NCBI RefSeq assembly: GCF_029637485.1
Contig: NZ_CP069128.1
Coordinates: 930,001-994,000, forward strand
Source: Sphingomonas sp. LHG3406-1
Lineage (GTDB): Bacteria; Pseudomonadota; Alphaproteobacteria; Sphingomonadales; Sphingomonadaceae
Direction of reading: 5' to 3'
Length of the DNA stretch: 64,000 bases
Notes under the pieces: model-generated
The model's input: only the letters and a program-made list of their open reading frames with translations
What the model was told of the DNA's origin: nothing
Database searches by the model: none
Made by a program: the position numbers and the translations under genes
Shown here: positions 1 through 9,100 of the stretch, in pieces
Position numbering within the stretch: the first letter of the stretch is position 1
Layout: every line of letters begins with the position of its first letter

Positions 1-2
1 AC

Positions 3-422
3 ACGACGATCCTCAACGATCTTCGCGGCGATCGTCCGGCACGGGAAGTCTTCTTCGACGGAGACCCGCTGACCGGCCAGTCGCGCCACATTGCCAATGC
101 GCAGATCGGAATCGAGAATACCGGCCAGCTGCAGCAGCTCACCCTGCTCTTCAACTATGCCTCCAAGCGCGTCACCAGCCGCGGCCCGGCAAGCGGCGGT
201 GTGCGTCAGGACGACATCTTCGAGCGGCCCGGCTTCACCATGGACCTCGTCGCCCGCCAGGGGTTGAGGATCATGGGCAAGGAGCTGGAGGTGAAGTTCG
301 AGGCGCGCAACCTCACCAACCAGGATTATGAGGAGACGCAGGAGGTCCGCGGCACCCGGCTGTTCGTCAATCGCTACCGCCTCGGCCGCTCCTTCTCGCT
401 CGGCGCCTCGGTAAAATTCTAG
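3..422 (+). CDS. TonB-dependent receptor, C-terminal part (5' end outside the window)
   Basis: Frame 3 is open from the first bases to the TAG at 420-422 and encodes about 139 residues. The text has the features of outer-membrane barrel strands: alternating aromatic and polar residues, ARNLTNQDYEE near the end (a typical TonB-receptor terminal-strand region), and a C-terminal Phe (ASVKF), the signature recognised by the Bam machinery. TonB-dependent receptors import siderophores, vitamins or oligosaccharides across the outer membrane using TonB energy. The plug domain and substrate clues lie upstream of the window, so the substrate cannot be named. The type II secretion locus begins about 110 bp downstream on the same strand. 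Confidence 0.85.
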   Translation, partial: TTILNDLRGDRPAREVFFDGDPLTGQSRHIANAQIGIENTGQLQQLTLLFNYASKRVTSRGPASGGVRQDDIFERPGFTMDLVARQGLRIMGKELEVKFEARNLTNQDYEETQEVRGTRLFVNRYRLGRSFSLGASVKF

Positions 423-529
423 AGGCCGCGCAAGAGGCTAGTCACAAAACCGTCATTTTGGCGTATCCCTTTCGTCACCCCGGCAGTCGAAGCGCTGGGC
501 AGGGAGAGGGACTGGCCTTGCGGCGGACG

Positions 530-1333
530 ATGATTCTCAAGCGGAGGGTGACCGCCCGGCAGTTGCTGCCGCGCGACGTCTACTTCTGGCTGAAGGCGGT
601 CCTGCTCGCCCTGGTCGCCATCCAGGGCGCGCGGCTGTTCTGGACCATCGTCACGCCGCTCGGCCCGGTTGGCCGCTGGCTGCCGGCCGCGCCTGCGACC
701 ATCCCGGAGGCGGCACAGCTTGCACTGCTCTCGACCTTCGACCCCTTCACCGCCGCCCAGGCGCAGGCCGCGTCCGCACCGGCAGCACCGGTGACCGGTC
801 TCGTCCTTGTCGGCACCCGCATGTCGATGGGAGCCGCGCCCGCCTCTGCGATCATCGCCGGGAGCGACGGAATCCAGACCAGCTATACGGTGGGGGACGA
901 GGTCGCGCCCGGGCTGCGCCTGCTGTCGGTCGGCTTCGACTTCGTCCTGCTCGGCGGCAATGGCAGCGAGCAAAGGCTGGCAATGGAGTCGGACGAGCCG
1001 GTCGGCGCCGCCGCGCCGGCTTCGGCCTCCGCTTCGGCGGGCGCTGCGCCTCTGCCCCTCACCGCAGCCGCCATCCGCGACAATGTCGCCCTCGCCCCGC
1101 GCATGGTCGGTGGCCGGGTCACCGGCCTCCTCGTCAGCGCACTTGGCGATCCGAGTTTGCTTCAGCGGGTCGGCCTGCGCGATGGTGACGTGATCACGGC
1201 CGCGAATGGCCGTCCGGTCACCAGCCAATCCGCCCTCCTTGCGCAGCTGTCGCCCGGCGCACGCCTGTCCCTGACGGTGGAGCGCGGCGCCGCGACGGTG
1301 CCGGTCGCTCTGCTCCTCGAAGGAAATCGATGA
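530..1333 (+). CDS. gspC: Type II secretion system protein GspC
   Basis: Inner-membrane clamp protein that links the inner-membrane platform to the GspD secretin. An N-terminal cytoplasmic stretch is followed by one membrane segment (about residues 17-38, LKAVLLALVAIQGARLF), a Pro/Ala-rich periplasmic linker, an HR-type domain and a C-terminal PDZ-like domain (GGRVTGLLVSALGDPSLLQ, then RVGLRDGDVITAANG). Length, about 267 aa, fits the family. The start is uncertain: ATG at 530 is chosen, but TTG at 518 has a better-placed Shine-Dalgarno sequence (AGGGAGAGGG, 501-510). It opens the T2SS operon; its TGA overlaps the gspD ATG. Confidence 0.85.
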   Translation: MILKRRVTARQLLPRDVYFWLKAVLLALVAIQGARLFWTIVTPLGPVGRWLPAAPATIPEAAQLALLSTFDPFTAAQAQAASAPAAPVTGLVLVGTRMSMGAAPASAIIAGSDGIQTSYTVGDEVAPGLRLLSVGFDFVLLGGNGSEQRLAMESDEPVGAAAPASASASAGAAPLPLTAAAIRDNVALAPRMVGGRVTGLLVSALGDPSLLQRVGLRDGDVITAANGRPVTSQSALLAQLSPGARLSLTVERGAATVPVALLLEGNR

Positions 1334-3444
1334 ACCGCTTCCAGCTTCTCCTGGCCACTGCCCTGCTCGCCACAGCGATGCCGGCCCCGGCCCAGTACAG
1401 CATGAACATGCGCGACGTGGACGTGCGCGCGCTCGCCTCCGACGTCGCGAGGGCGACCGGCCTCACCCTCGTGGTCGACGGTCGGGTCAACCAGAAGGTC
1501 AGCGTCACAACACGCCAGTCGTTGAGCCGCAGCGAATATTTCGAGGTCTTCCTGTCGACGCTGCGCGCCAACGGGCTCGTCGCCATCCCGATCCGCGGCG
1601 GCTACCGGATCCAGCCAGTCGAGGGCGCGGCGACCCAGCCCACCCGCATCGGCAGCGCCAATGCCTCGCGCAACCAGGTGGTCACCGAGATCTTCCGGCT
1701 TCGCAACATCGAGGCGGCGAATGCGGTCGAGACCCTCCGCCCGCTCGTTAGCGCGCAGGGGACGGTCACCGCCAACAAGAATGCCAACAGCCTGATCGTC
1801 GTCGACTTCGCCGACAATATCGTCCGCATCCGGCAGCTGCTCGGAAGCATCGACCGGCAGAGCAACACCAGCCAGATCGTCTATCTCCGCAACGCCGGCG
1901 CACGTGAGATCGCGACCTCGCTTGCCAGCATTGCGGGCCAGTCCGGCAATGTCTCGGTAGCGGCGGTCGACAGCAGCAATGCGCTGACCTTCAGCGGCGA
2001 TCCCGGCGCGGTGTCGCGTCTGGCGGCCATCGCCCGCGACCTCGATGCCCGCTCGGCCGCCAACGCCGACATCCGCGTCTACTGGCTCGATCACGCCGAT
2101 GCCGAGCAACTGCTTCCCGTGCTCCAGCAATTGCTCGGCCAGCCGGTGACGCAGGCCTCCGGCGCGCCGAGCTTCATCCGCAGCCAGGAAGGCGAAGGCA
2201 CCGGCGCCGGTCACGCCCAGCCCGCGCCCGCTCCGGTCCAGAGCAGCGGCGGCGAGAACAATGGCATCGCGCGGCGTGGACCGGCCGTGGTCGCGCGCTA
2301 TCCCGGCACCAACGCCATCGTCGTCGCCGCCAGCGCCGACGTGCAGCGACAGCTGGGCGAAGTCATCCGCCAGCTCGACACCCGCCGCGAGCAGGTGCTG
2401 GTCGAAGCCATCATCGTCGAGATCGGCGACAATGCCGCCAAGCGCCTCGGCGTGCAGTTCCTGTTCGGGGGCAAGGACGCGCCGTTCGTCGCGACCAGCT
2501 ACTCGAACGCCGTCCCCAACATCCTGACGGTCGGCGGCGCCATCGCCAATTACGAGCTTGGCCGGACGACCACCACCAGCACCGACGGCACGGTCACCAC
2601 CACCATCGACCGTCCGCTCGGCGAGGGCATTACCGAAGCTGCGGTCCAGTCCGTGCTTCAGGCGACCGGCGGCTTTGCCGGCGGCATCGCCAACATCGGC
2701 CGCAACGCCATCTTCGGTGCGATCATCAACGCGGTGAAGTCGGACACGGAAAGCAACCTGCTGTCCACGCCTTCGATCATGACGCTCGACAATCAGGAAG
2801 CGAAACTGCTGGTCGGCCAGGAAGTGCCGGTCACTACCGGCGAGCGGCTGAGCAACAATTTCGACAATGCGTTCCGCACCGTCCAGCGGCAGAATGTCGG
2901 CATCCAGCTCGACGTGAAGCCGCAGGTGAACAGTTCGGGCTCGATCAAACTCTTCATCCGGCAGGAGGTGTCGAGCGTTGCCGGTCCCGTCGCGCCGCGT
3001 TCCTCGGATCTCATCATCAACAAGCGCGAGTTCAAGACGGTGCTGACCGTCGACGATGGCGAGATCCTGGCGATCGGTGGCCTGCTCGACGAGAATGAGC
3101 GGCGGACGATCGAGAAGATCCCGCTGCTGAGCAGCGTCCCGGTCATCGGCGAACTGTTCAAGTCGCGCAGCCGGTCGAGGGCCAAGACCAATCTGATGGT
3201 CTTCATCCGCCCGACCATCGTCCGCAGCGCCGCCGATGCGCGCCGGGTGACCGCCCAGCGCTATGGCACGATCCGCGCCGACCAGCTTCGCGTCCGTCCC
3301 GGCGAGGAGCCTTCGATCGATGCCCTGGTGCGGGACTATCTCGGCACCGTCCCGCCAGTCGCGCCCGACGTCCGCCCGGGCGATGCGCGCTTCGGCCCGG
3401 CCGCTGCGCCGGCGCCCGTGCCGGCAACCCCGGTCCGGAACTGA
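1330..3444 (+). CDS. gspD: Type II secretion system secretin GspD
   Basis: Outer-membrane secretin that forms the exit channel of the T2SS. It has an N-terminal signal peptide (cleavage likely after PAPAQ, about residue 22), an N0 domain (MNMRDVDVRALASDVARATG), repeated N1-N3 domains (RLRNIEAANAVETLRPLV; VYLRNAGAREIATSLASIAG; VYWLDHADAEQLLPVLQQLL) and the C-terminal secretin core (RREQVLVEAIIVEI to about residue 640, including LLSTPSIMTLDNQEAKLLVG and ILAIGGLLDE). A Pro/Ala-rich tail follows. At 704 aa it is complete. The start ATG overlaps the gspC stop (ATGA), which indicates translational coupling. Confidence 0.95.
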   Translation: MNRFQLLLATALLATAMPAPAQYSMNMRDVDVRALASDVARATGLTLVVDGRVNQKVSVTTRQSLSRSEYFEVFLSTLRANGLVAIPIRGGYRIQPVEGAATQPTRIGSANASRNQVVTEIFRLRNIEAANAVETLRPLVSAQGTVTANKNANSLIVVDFADNIVRIRQLLGSIDRQSNTSQIVYLRNAGAREIATSLASIAGQSGNVSVAAVDSSNALTFSGDPGAVSRLAAIARDLDARSAANADIRVYWLDHADAEQLLPVLQQLLGQPVTQASGAPSFIRSQEGEGTGAGHAQPAPAPVQSSGGENNGIARRGPAVVARYPGTNAIVVAASADVQRQLGEVIRQLDTRREQVLVEAIIVEIGDNAAKRLGVQFLFGGKDAPFVATSYSNAVPNILTVGGAIANYELGRTTTTSTDGTVTTTIDRPLGEGITEAAVQSVLQATGGFAGGIANIGRNAIFGAIINAVKSDTESNLLSTPSIMTLDNQEAKLLVGQEVPVTTGERLSNNFDNAFRTVQRQNVGIQLDVKPQVNSSGSIKLFIRQEVSSVAGPVAPRSSDLIINKREFKTVLTVDDGEILAIGGLLDENERRTIEKIPLLSSVPVIGELFKSRSRSRAKTNLMVFIRPTIVRSAADARRVTAQRYGTIRADQLRVRPGEEPSIDALVRDYLGTVPPVAPDVRPGDARFGPAAAPAPVPATPVRN

Positions 3445-3449
3445 AGCCC

Positions 3450-5039
3450 ATGGCCGAGCCGCACGAGCAGCTGGTGATCGAGGAGCCCGCGAGCATCGCG
3501 GGCGACGATCCCCTGCTGGCCGATGTGCGCGCGGCCGAGATGGAAGCGGTGCCGGTCACCGCGCTTATCGACCTCCCCTTCACCACCGCCCGCGACCAGG
3601 GCTTCATCCCCTTGCCGCGCGAGGATGGCGGGCTGGAGCTGGCAATGCGCGATGGTGCCGACCCGCTGCGCCTGATCGAGCTTCGCCGGCATCTTGGCCA
3701 ACCCTTCGCGCTGCGCCGGGTCGATGCGGCGGAGTTCGACCGGCTGCTTCAGGATCGCTATGCCCTCGAAGGGAGTGCCGTCGGCCTCGCCCAGTCGATT
3801 GAGGGTAGCGACGGCCTCGACGCGCTCGCCACCGGGCTTCCCACTGCCGAGGACCTGCTCGCCTCGGCCGACGACGCACCGGCCATCCGCCTCATCAACG
3901 GCATCCTCGCCGAAGCCGTTCGCGCGGGTGTCAGCGACATCCATATCGAGCCCTACGAAAGCGGCCTGATCGTCCGCATGCGCCGCGATGGCGTGCTCAA
4001 GGAATCCTTGCGCATGCCGGCCCATGTCGCGCCGGTAGTGGTCAGCCGGATCAAGGTCATGGCCCGCCTCGACATCGCCGAGCGGCGGGTTCCGCAGGAT
4101 GGGCGCATCGGGGTGGTCCTCGGCGGCCGCACCCTCGACGTGCGTGTCTCCACCCTGCCCAGCCGGGCGGGCGAGCGCGTGGTGCTGCGCGTACTCGACA
4201 AGCAGCAGGCTGGGCTCAGCCTCGCGCAGCTCGGCATCGACGGCGGAGCCGAGGCGATCCTGCGCAAGGCGCTGGCCGAGCCCAACGGAATCATTCTCGT
4301 CACCGGCCCGACCGGCTCGGGCAAGACCACCACCCTCTATGCCGCGCTCGGGCACCTCAACGATGGCAGCCGCAACATCCTGACCGTCGAAGACCCGGTC
4401 GAATATGCGATGGACGGGGTCGGGCAGACGCAGGTCAATGCCAAGGTCGGCATGACCTTCGCCAGCGGGCTGCGCGCCATCCTCCGCCAGGATCCCGACG
4501 TGGTGATGGTCGGCGAGATCCGCGACCGCGAAACGGCGGACATTGCCGTCCAGGCCTCGCTCACCGGCCACCTCGTCCTTTCGACCGTCCACACCAACGA
4601 TGCGCCCGGCGCCATCACCCGCCTGCGCGACATGAAGGTGGAGCCGTTCCTGCTCGCCTCCTCGCTGCGCGCGGTGCTTGCCCAGCGTCTCGTCCGCCGC
4701 CTGTGCGAGCAATGCAGGACGCCGGAAGCGGGCGACAGCGGAACCGCCGCCCTGTTCGGCTTCGCACCGGGCACGACCATCTATCGCGCTGTCGGCTGCG
4801 AGCGCTGCGGCCCGACCGGCTACAAGGGCCGGATCGGCCTGTTCGAAGCGGTCGCGGTCGACGGCGAGATCCGCCGGCTGATCCTCGAAGGGGCGGACGA
4901 GACCGCCATCGCCGCCCACGCCTTCGCCCGCAGCCCGAACCTCGCCGCTTCCGCGCGGGCGCTGGTAGAGGCGGGCGTGACGACCCCGGAAGAAGCGATT
5001 CGCGTGTCGCGGGCCGGCGCGGAGGAGCCGCTTGCCTAG
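3450..5039 (+). CDS. gspE: Type II secretion system ATPase GspE
   Basis: Cytoplasmic hexameric ATPase that powers pseudopilus assembly. The N-terminal GspE domain covers about residues 30-130. The ATPase domain has Walker A GPTGSGKT (286-293), Asp box, Walker B (about 350-358, DPDVVMVGEIRD) and a His box (VLSTVHTNDA). A metal-binding tetracysteine element is present: CEQC (419-422) and CERC (450-453), typical of GspE rather than PilT. Length 529 aa is close to the family norm. It follows gspD by 5 nt, and its TAG is overlapped by the gspF TTG start. Confidence 0.95.
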   Translation: MAEPHEQLVIEEPASIAGDDPLLADVRAAEMEAVPVTALIDLPFTTARDQGFIPLPREDGGLELAMRDGADPLRLIELRRHLGQPFALRRVDAAEFDRLLQDRYALEGSAVGLAQSIEGSDGLDALATGLPTAEDLLASADDAPAIRLINGILAEAVRAGVSDIHIEPYESGLIVRMRRDGVLKESLRMPAHVAPVVVSRIKVMARLDIAERRVPQDGRIGVVLGGRTLDVRVSTLPSRAGERVVLRVLDKQQAGLSLAQLGIDGGAEAILRKALAEPNGIILVTGPTGSGKTTTLYAALGHLNDGSRNILTVEDPVEYAMDGVGQTQVNAKVGMTFASGLRAILRQDPDVVMVGEIRDRETADIAVQASLTGHLVLSTVHTNDAPGAITRLRDMKVEPFLLASSLRAVLAQRLVRRLCEQCRTPEAGDSGTAALFGFAPGTTIYRAVGCERCGPTGYKGRIGLFEAVAVDGEIRRLILEGADETAIAAHAFARSPNLAASARALVEAGVTTPEEAIRVSRAGAEEPLA

Positions 5040-6264
5040 CTTCGCCTATGTCGCAATCGATCCGCGCGGGCGGGAGCGGAAAGGCACGCTCGACGCGCCG
5101 AGCCGCGAGGATGCGCGCGGGCGGCTGTCGGCGCGCAGCCTCCATGTCGTCCGGATCAGCGAAGGCGGTGCTTCCGCCACGCCGGTTCCCGCGCCCGGCG
5201 AACGATCGCTCCGGCTCAGCCGCACCCCGCGCCTCCGCTTCAAGCAGCTCACGCTCTTTACCCGCCAGCTCGCCACGCTGACGCAGGTGACCCCGATCGA
5301 GGAGTCGCTCCGCACCATCGCCCGCCAGAGCGACAAGGAAGAGGTGCGCGCCATCATCGCGAGGGTTGCCGACGGCGTTGTCGAGGGCCGCCGCCTGGCC
5401 GACGCCATGGCCCGCGAGCCGAAGAGCTTCCCGCCGCTCTACCGCGCCATGGTGTCGGCGGGCGAAAGCTCCGGCAGCCTGCCCGACATCCTCGAGCGCC
5501 AGTCGGCCCTGCTCGAACGGCAGGCGGCGATGCGGTCCAAATTGCTGTCCGCCCTCGCCTATCCCGCCATCCTGACCCTGGTGGCCCTGGGAGTCGTCGC
5601 CGCGCTGATGATCGCGGTCGTACCGCGCGTCGTCGAGCAGTTCGACAATGTCGGCCAGCAGCTTCCCCTGCTCACCCGCATCATCATCGCGCTGAGCAGC
5701 TTCCTCGCCAGCTGGTGGTGGGCGCTGCTGCTGCTGGCCGGAGTCCTGCTCGCCCTGGCGGCGGTTGCGATCCAGCAGCCCGGACCACGGCTTGCGCTGG
5801 ACCGGCTTCTGCTCCGCCTGCCCCTCGTCGGCCGCCTGCTGCGCGACCTCCACGCCGCCCGCATGGCCCGCACGCTTTCGACCATGATCGGCAGCCGCCT
5901 GCCGCTGATCGAGGGCCTGAGGCTCACCACCGAGACGGTCCACAATCGTGCGCTTCGCCAGGCGACCGACGGGCTGGTCGAGGCGATCCGCCGCGGCGGC
6001 AGCCTGTCGGGCGCGCTCGGCCGGGCGCAGGTCTTCCCGCCCTTGCTCGTCTATCTCGCCGCCAGCGGCGAAAGCGCCGGCCGGCTGGAGATCATGCTCG
6101 AACGCGCCGCCGATTATCTCGAACGCGAGTTCGACGCCTTCACCGCTGCCTTCCTCGCCCTGCTCGAACCGATGATCATCGTCGTCCTCGGTGCGATCGT
6201 GGCGGTGATCGTGCTCGCCATCCTGCTTCCCATCCTTCAACTCCAGTCACTGGTCGGAGCCTGA
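5032..6264 (+). CDS. gspF: Type II secretion system inner-membrane protein GspF
   Basis: Polytopic platform protein of the T2SS that contacts GspE and GspL. Two repeated GspF domains are visible (LTLFTRQLATLTQVTPIEES... and LHAARMARTLSTMIGSRLPL...), each followed by hydrophobic segments (about residues 180-205, 225-245 and 375-405). The SAGESSGSLPDILER and AASGESAGRLEIMLERAA motifs are family hallmarks. TTG start at 5032, read eight bases back inside gspE; 410 aa is normal length. Fourth gene of the coupled operon. Confidence 0.94.
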   Translation: MPSFAYVAIDPRGRERKGTLDAPSREDARGRLSARSLHVVRISEGGASATPVPAPGERSLRLSRTPRLRFKQLTLFTRQLATLTQVTPIEESLRTIARQSDKEEVRAIIARVADGVVEGRRLADAMAREPKSFPPLYRAMVSAGESSGSLPDILERQSALLERQAAMRSKLLSALAYPAILTLVALGVVAALMIAVVPRVVEQFDNVGQQLPLLTRIIIALSSFLASWWWALLLLAGVLLALAAVAIQQPGPRLALDRLLLRLPLVGRLLRDLHAARMARTLSTMIGSRLPLIEGLRLTTETVHNRALRQATDGLVEAIRRGGSLSGALGRAQVFPPLLVYLAASGESAGRLEIMLERAADYLEREFDAFTAAFLALLEPMIIVVLGAIVAVIVLAILLPILQLQSLVGA

Positions 6265-6267
6265 CCC

Positions 6268-6723
6268 ATGCTGCGCCTGCTTCTCGCCCTGTTCACCGAT
6301 CCCGCTGTCGCCCGGCCTCGCCGCCGCCAGCCGCAGCGCAACGGCTTCACCCTGGTCGAACTGATGGTGGTCATCGTCATCATCGGCCTGCTGGCGACAG
6401 TGGTGATGATCAACGTCATGCCGAGCCAGGACCGGGCGATGGCGACCAAGGCGCGGGCCGACATCGCGACCCTTTCGCAGGCCATGGAGATGTATCGGCT
6501 CGAAAACATGCGCTACCCCACCGACCTGCAGGCGCTGGCCTCGGCGCGTCCGGGCGGCGGCGGCGGCTATGTGCGGGGATTGCCAAACGATCCCTGGGAC
6601 CGGCCCTACCAGCTCGCCGTTCCGGGTCCCGACAGCGCACCGTTCGATATCTACTCGCTGGGGGCCGACGGGTCACCCGGCGGCGAAGGCGAGAATGCCG
6701 ACATCCGTGGCAACGCTTCCTGA
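6268..6723 (+). CDS. gspG: Major pseudopilin GspG
   Basis: Main subunit of the T2SS pseudopilus. It has the prepilin motif NG|FTLVELMVVIVIIGLL with Gly at -1 and Glu at +5 (leader of 26 residues), then a helix and a C-terminal domain with the GspG signatures MRYPTDLQAL, LPNDPWDRPYQ and the Ca-loop-like DIYSLGADGSPGGEGENAD. The leader is unusually long and begins hydrophobic (MLRLLLALFT) before a basic stretch (RPRRRQPQR). No nearer start codon is available in frame. GspO encoded at 11395 would cleave and methylate it. Confidence 0.93.
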   Translation: MLRLLLALFTDPAVARPRRRQPQRNGFTLVELMVVIVIIGLLATVVMINVMPSQDRAMATKARADIATLSQAMEMYRLENMRYPTDLQALASARPGGGGGYVRGLPNDPWDRPYQLAVPGPDSAPFDIYSLGADGSPGGEGENADIRGNAS

Positions 6724-7162
6724 TCCTCGCCGCGAGGCCGGCTTCACCCTCGTCGAGCTGCTGGTTGTGCTGGCGGTGATGGGCCTGCTCGCGGGCATTG
6801 CCGTGTGGCGCTGGCCGGCGGGCGACGAGCGTGCGCGGACCGATGCCGTTGCGCTCGCCAGCCGCATCGCAGCCGCCCGCGACCAGGCGATCCTCTCCGG
6901 CCGCCCACTCGCGCTCGAGGTCGACCAGACCGGCTATCGCTTCGAGGCTCGGTCCGGTGGCCGGTGGCAGCCCGCCACCGACGCGTCGCTGCGCGAGCGG
7001 CGCTGGAGTGGCAACGTCCGCCCGGCCCTGCCCTCCCCGCGCGTCCGCCTGCGCTTCGACAGCGTCGGACTGCCGGATTCGGCGCTGAGCATCACCCTTC
7101 AGGGCCGCCAGAGCCGGTCCACGGTCGAGATCCTCGCCGACGGGGAGATCAAGGTCGGGTGA
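6695..7162 (+). CDS. gspH: Minor pseudopilin GspH
   Basis: Minor pseudopilin with a type IV prepilin-like N-terminus: AG|FTLVELLVVLAVMGLLAG, Glu at +5, followed by a variable beta-rich domain. The chosen ATG at 6695 gives a 16-residue leader and overlaps the end of gspG by 29 nt; GTG at 6707 is an alternative. About 155 aa, in the family range. The assignment to H rather than another minor pseudopilin rests on gene order (between G and I) and general size. Confidence 0.85.
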   Translation: MPTSVATLPDPRREAGFTLVELLVVLAVMGLLAGIAVWRWPAGDERARTDAVALASRIAAARDQAILSGRPLALEVDQTGYRFEARSGGRWQPATDASLRERRWSGNVRPALPSPRVRLRFDSVGLPDSALSITLQGRQSRSTVEILADGEIKVG

Positions 7163-7515
7163 CCCGCAACGGCTTCACCCTGCTGGAGCTGCTGGTGGCT
7201 CTGGCGGTCTTTTCGATCGCGGCGCTCGCCCTGCTGCGCCTCGATGCCGTCGCGGTCGCCACCACCGCCGATCTCGCCGCGCGCGAGGGGGCGATGCTGA
7301 CCGCCGAGAACGAGGCCGCGCGCCTCCTTACCGATCCCGGCGCGCCGACGATCGGAAGCGCCGACCGCAACGTATCGAACGGCGGCCGTCAATTCCTTGT
7401 TCGCGAAACCATTTCGCCGACGCCTGACAAGAGGCTGGTCCGAATCGACCTGGCAGTCCGCGATGCGCAGGGCGGCGGCCAGGCGGCACTGACCCTGTTC
7501 CGGAGGGTGCCGTGA
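7159..7515 (+). CDS. gspI: Minor pseudopilin GspI
   Basis: Small minor pseudopilin of about 118 aa. It starts at GTG 7159, which overlaps the gspH TGA (GTGA). The prepilin motif NG|FTLLELLVALAVFSIAALAL sits almost at the N-terminus, giving a very short leader (about 5 residues). The C-terminal text (LVRETISPTPDKRLVRIDLAVRD) resembles GspI. GspI, J, K and H form the tip complex that primes pseudopilus assembly. Confidence 0.88.
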   Translation: MTRNGFTLLELLVALAVFSIAALALLRLDAVAVATTADLAAREGAMLTAENEAARLLTDPGAPTIGSADRNVSNGGRQFLVRETISPTPDKRLVRIDLAVRDAQGGGQAALTLFRRVP

Positions 7516-8129
7516 CCCCCCGCCGGTCCGAACTGGGCTTCACCCTCGTCGAGATGGTGGTCGCCCTGCTTATCTTCGCCGTTCTTGCGGGCGCCGGTGT
7601 CGGGCTGCTTCGAGCGAGCGTCGATACGCAGGAGGTGGTCGGCAAGGCTCTTGCCGACCTTGGCGAGGCGGCGCGGCTGCGAAGCCTGCTCCAGGGCGAC
7701 CTTGGTCAGGCGCTGGTTCGACCGCTCGCCGATGCCCCGACCGGATTCGCCGGCCGCGCCGACGGCATGACCCTCGTGCGCGCCTATGAGCCGGCGGAGC
7801 GGAGCGCCGGCTCGATCGATGTCCAGGCGGTGCGCTGGAGCCTCGCCGGCGGGGCGCTGGTCCGCCAGACGGTCGACCCTGATGGCGCCACCGCCGGTCC
7901 GCCCGCGACGCTCGCCCGCGATGTCGCGGCCATCGCGCTCCGCTACCGGGCACCGGACGGCACTTGGCGCGGTACCTGGCCGGGCAGCGCCAGCGATCCT
8001 CCGCTTCCGACCGCCGTCGAGGTTCGGATCGAGCAGCAGGGCAAGGCCCCGATCACCCTGCTCGTCGCGCTCCCGCCGGTTCCGCCGCCACCTCCACCAC
8101 CTGCACCGGCGCCGGGGCAGCCGGCATGA
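7512..8129 (+). CDS. gspJ: Minor pseudopilin GspJ
   Basis: Minor pseudopilin, 205 aa, with motif LG|FTLVEMVVALLIFAVLAG and the GspJ-type body (YEPAERSAGSIDVQAVRWSLAGGALVRQTVDPDG; VAAIALRYRAPDGTWRGTWPG). The C-terminus is a proline tract (VPPPPPPPAPAPGQPA) not needed for function. GTG start at 7512 overlaps the gspI stop; its TGA overlaps the gspK ATG. Confidence 0.9.
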   Translation: MTPRRSELGFTLVEMVVALLIFAVLAGAGVGLLRASVDTQEVVGKALADLGEAARLRSLLQGDLGQALVRPLADAPTGFAGRADGMTLVRAYEPAERSAGSIDVQAVRWSLAGGALVRQTVDPDGATAGPPATLARDVAAIALRYRAPDGTWRGTWPGSASDPPLPTAVEVRIEQQGKAPITLLVALPPVPPPPPPPAPAPGQPA

Positions 8130-9100
8130 TCGTCCACCCCTCCGAACGCGGCGCCGCGCTGCTCACCGTGCTGATGCTGGTCGCGGTGATCGCGACCATC
8201 TCCGCGACGGCGCTCGACCGCCTGACCGTCGCCACCCGCCTTTCCGCCAATGGCGCCTTCGCCGCGCAGGGGCGCCAGTGGCTCGGTCTTGCCGAGCAGC
8301 TTGCCGCCGCCCGCCTCGAGGATCTCGCCAGCGCCGACGCTGCCCGCACCCTCCCCGGGCCGTGGCTCGGCCAGCGGCGCGAGATACGCCTGCCCGACGG
8401 CGGCCTCGTCCGCGCGGAAGTGCGGGATGCCGGCAATTGCTTCAATCTCAACAGCCTGGCGCGGCCGCAGGCGGATGCAAGCAGCATCGCCGACCCGCTC
8501 GCCGTGCAGCAGATGCTCAGCCTGCTGACGCTGCTCGGCGTGGATTCGGGCCGCGCCTCCGGCATCGCCGCCGCCGCCGCCGACTGGGTCGACAGCGACC
8601 GCTCGCCCCTGCCCGGCGGGTCCGAGCAGCGCGCGTCGGGCAGCGGCTGGCCGCCTGCCAACGCCCCCTTCGCCGACGTCGGGGAGCTTGGCGCGGTGCA
8701 GGGAGTCACGCCCGAGATGATGACCATCGTCGCGCCTTTCCTCTGCGCGCTGCCCGAGCAGGCGCCGAGCGCGCTCAATCCGAACACCATGCTGCCGGAG
8801 CAGGCACCCCTGCTCGCCATGCTCGCCCCGGCGCAGCTCGGCCTCGCCGCCGCCCGCGCGCGCATCCTCGATCGTCCGGCGAGCGGCTATCAGAGCAGCG
8901 TCGCCTTCTGGCAGTCCGCGAGCGTCGCTCCGCAAGCCTTGCCGCCGGGCGCGGGCGAGCAGATCCGGCTCAAGTCCCGCTGGTTCGAGTTAAGCGCCGA
9001 AGTTTCGAATGGCGGTCAGTCGCTTGCCAGCACCACCCTGATCGATTTGCGCGAAGCCCGTGCCCGCATCGTCCGCAGGCGCTACGGGGAGGCCGGATGA
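8126..9100 (+). CDS. gspK: Minor pseudopilin GspK
   Basis: Largest minor pseudopilin (324 aa) and cap of the pseudopilus tip. The N-terminus ERG|AALLTVLMLVAVIATIS lacks the Glu at +5, which is the known distinguishing feature of GspK. The body has the expected NCFNLNSL and AAADWVDSD signatures (alpha domain and SAM-like helices) and YQSSVAFWQS near the end. The real start is the ATG at 8126, which overlaps the gspJ TGA; the longer open frame upstream is not coding. Confidence 0.9.
   Translation: MIVHPSERGAALLTVLMLVAVIATISATALDRLTVATRLSANGAFAAQGRQWLGLAEQLAAARLEDLASADAARTLPGPWLGQRREIRLPDGGLVRAEVRDAGNCFNLNSLARPQADASSIADPLAVQQMLSLLTLLGVDSGRASGIAAAAADWVDSDRSPLPGGSEQRASGSGWPPANAPFADVGELGAVQGVTPEMMTIVAPFLCALPEQAPSALNPNTMLPEQAPLLAMLAPAQLGLAAARARILDRPASGYQSSVAFWQSASVAPQALPPGAGEQIRLKSRWFELSAEVSNGGQSLASTTLIDLREARARIVRRRYGEAG

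Noticed and set aside
419..1228. Long minus-strand open frame opposite gspC
   Set aside because: Typical GC-rich shadow with Arg/Gly/Asp-rich text; the same applies to the many long antisense frames in the gsp, tam, pyrG and Kef regions.
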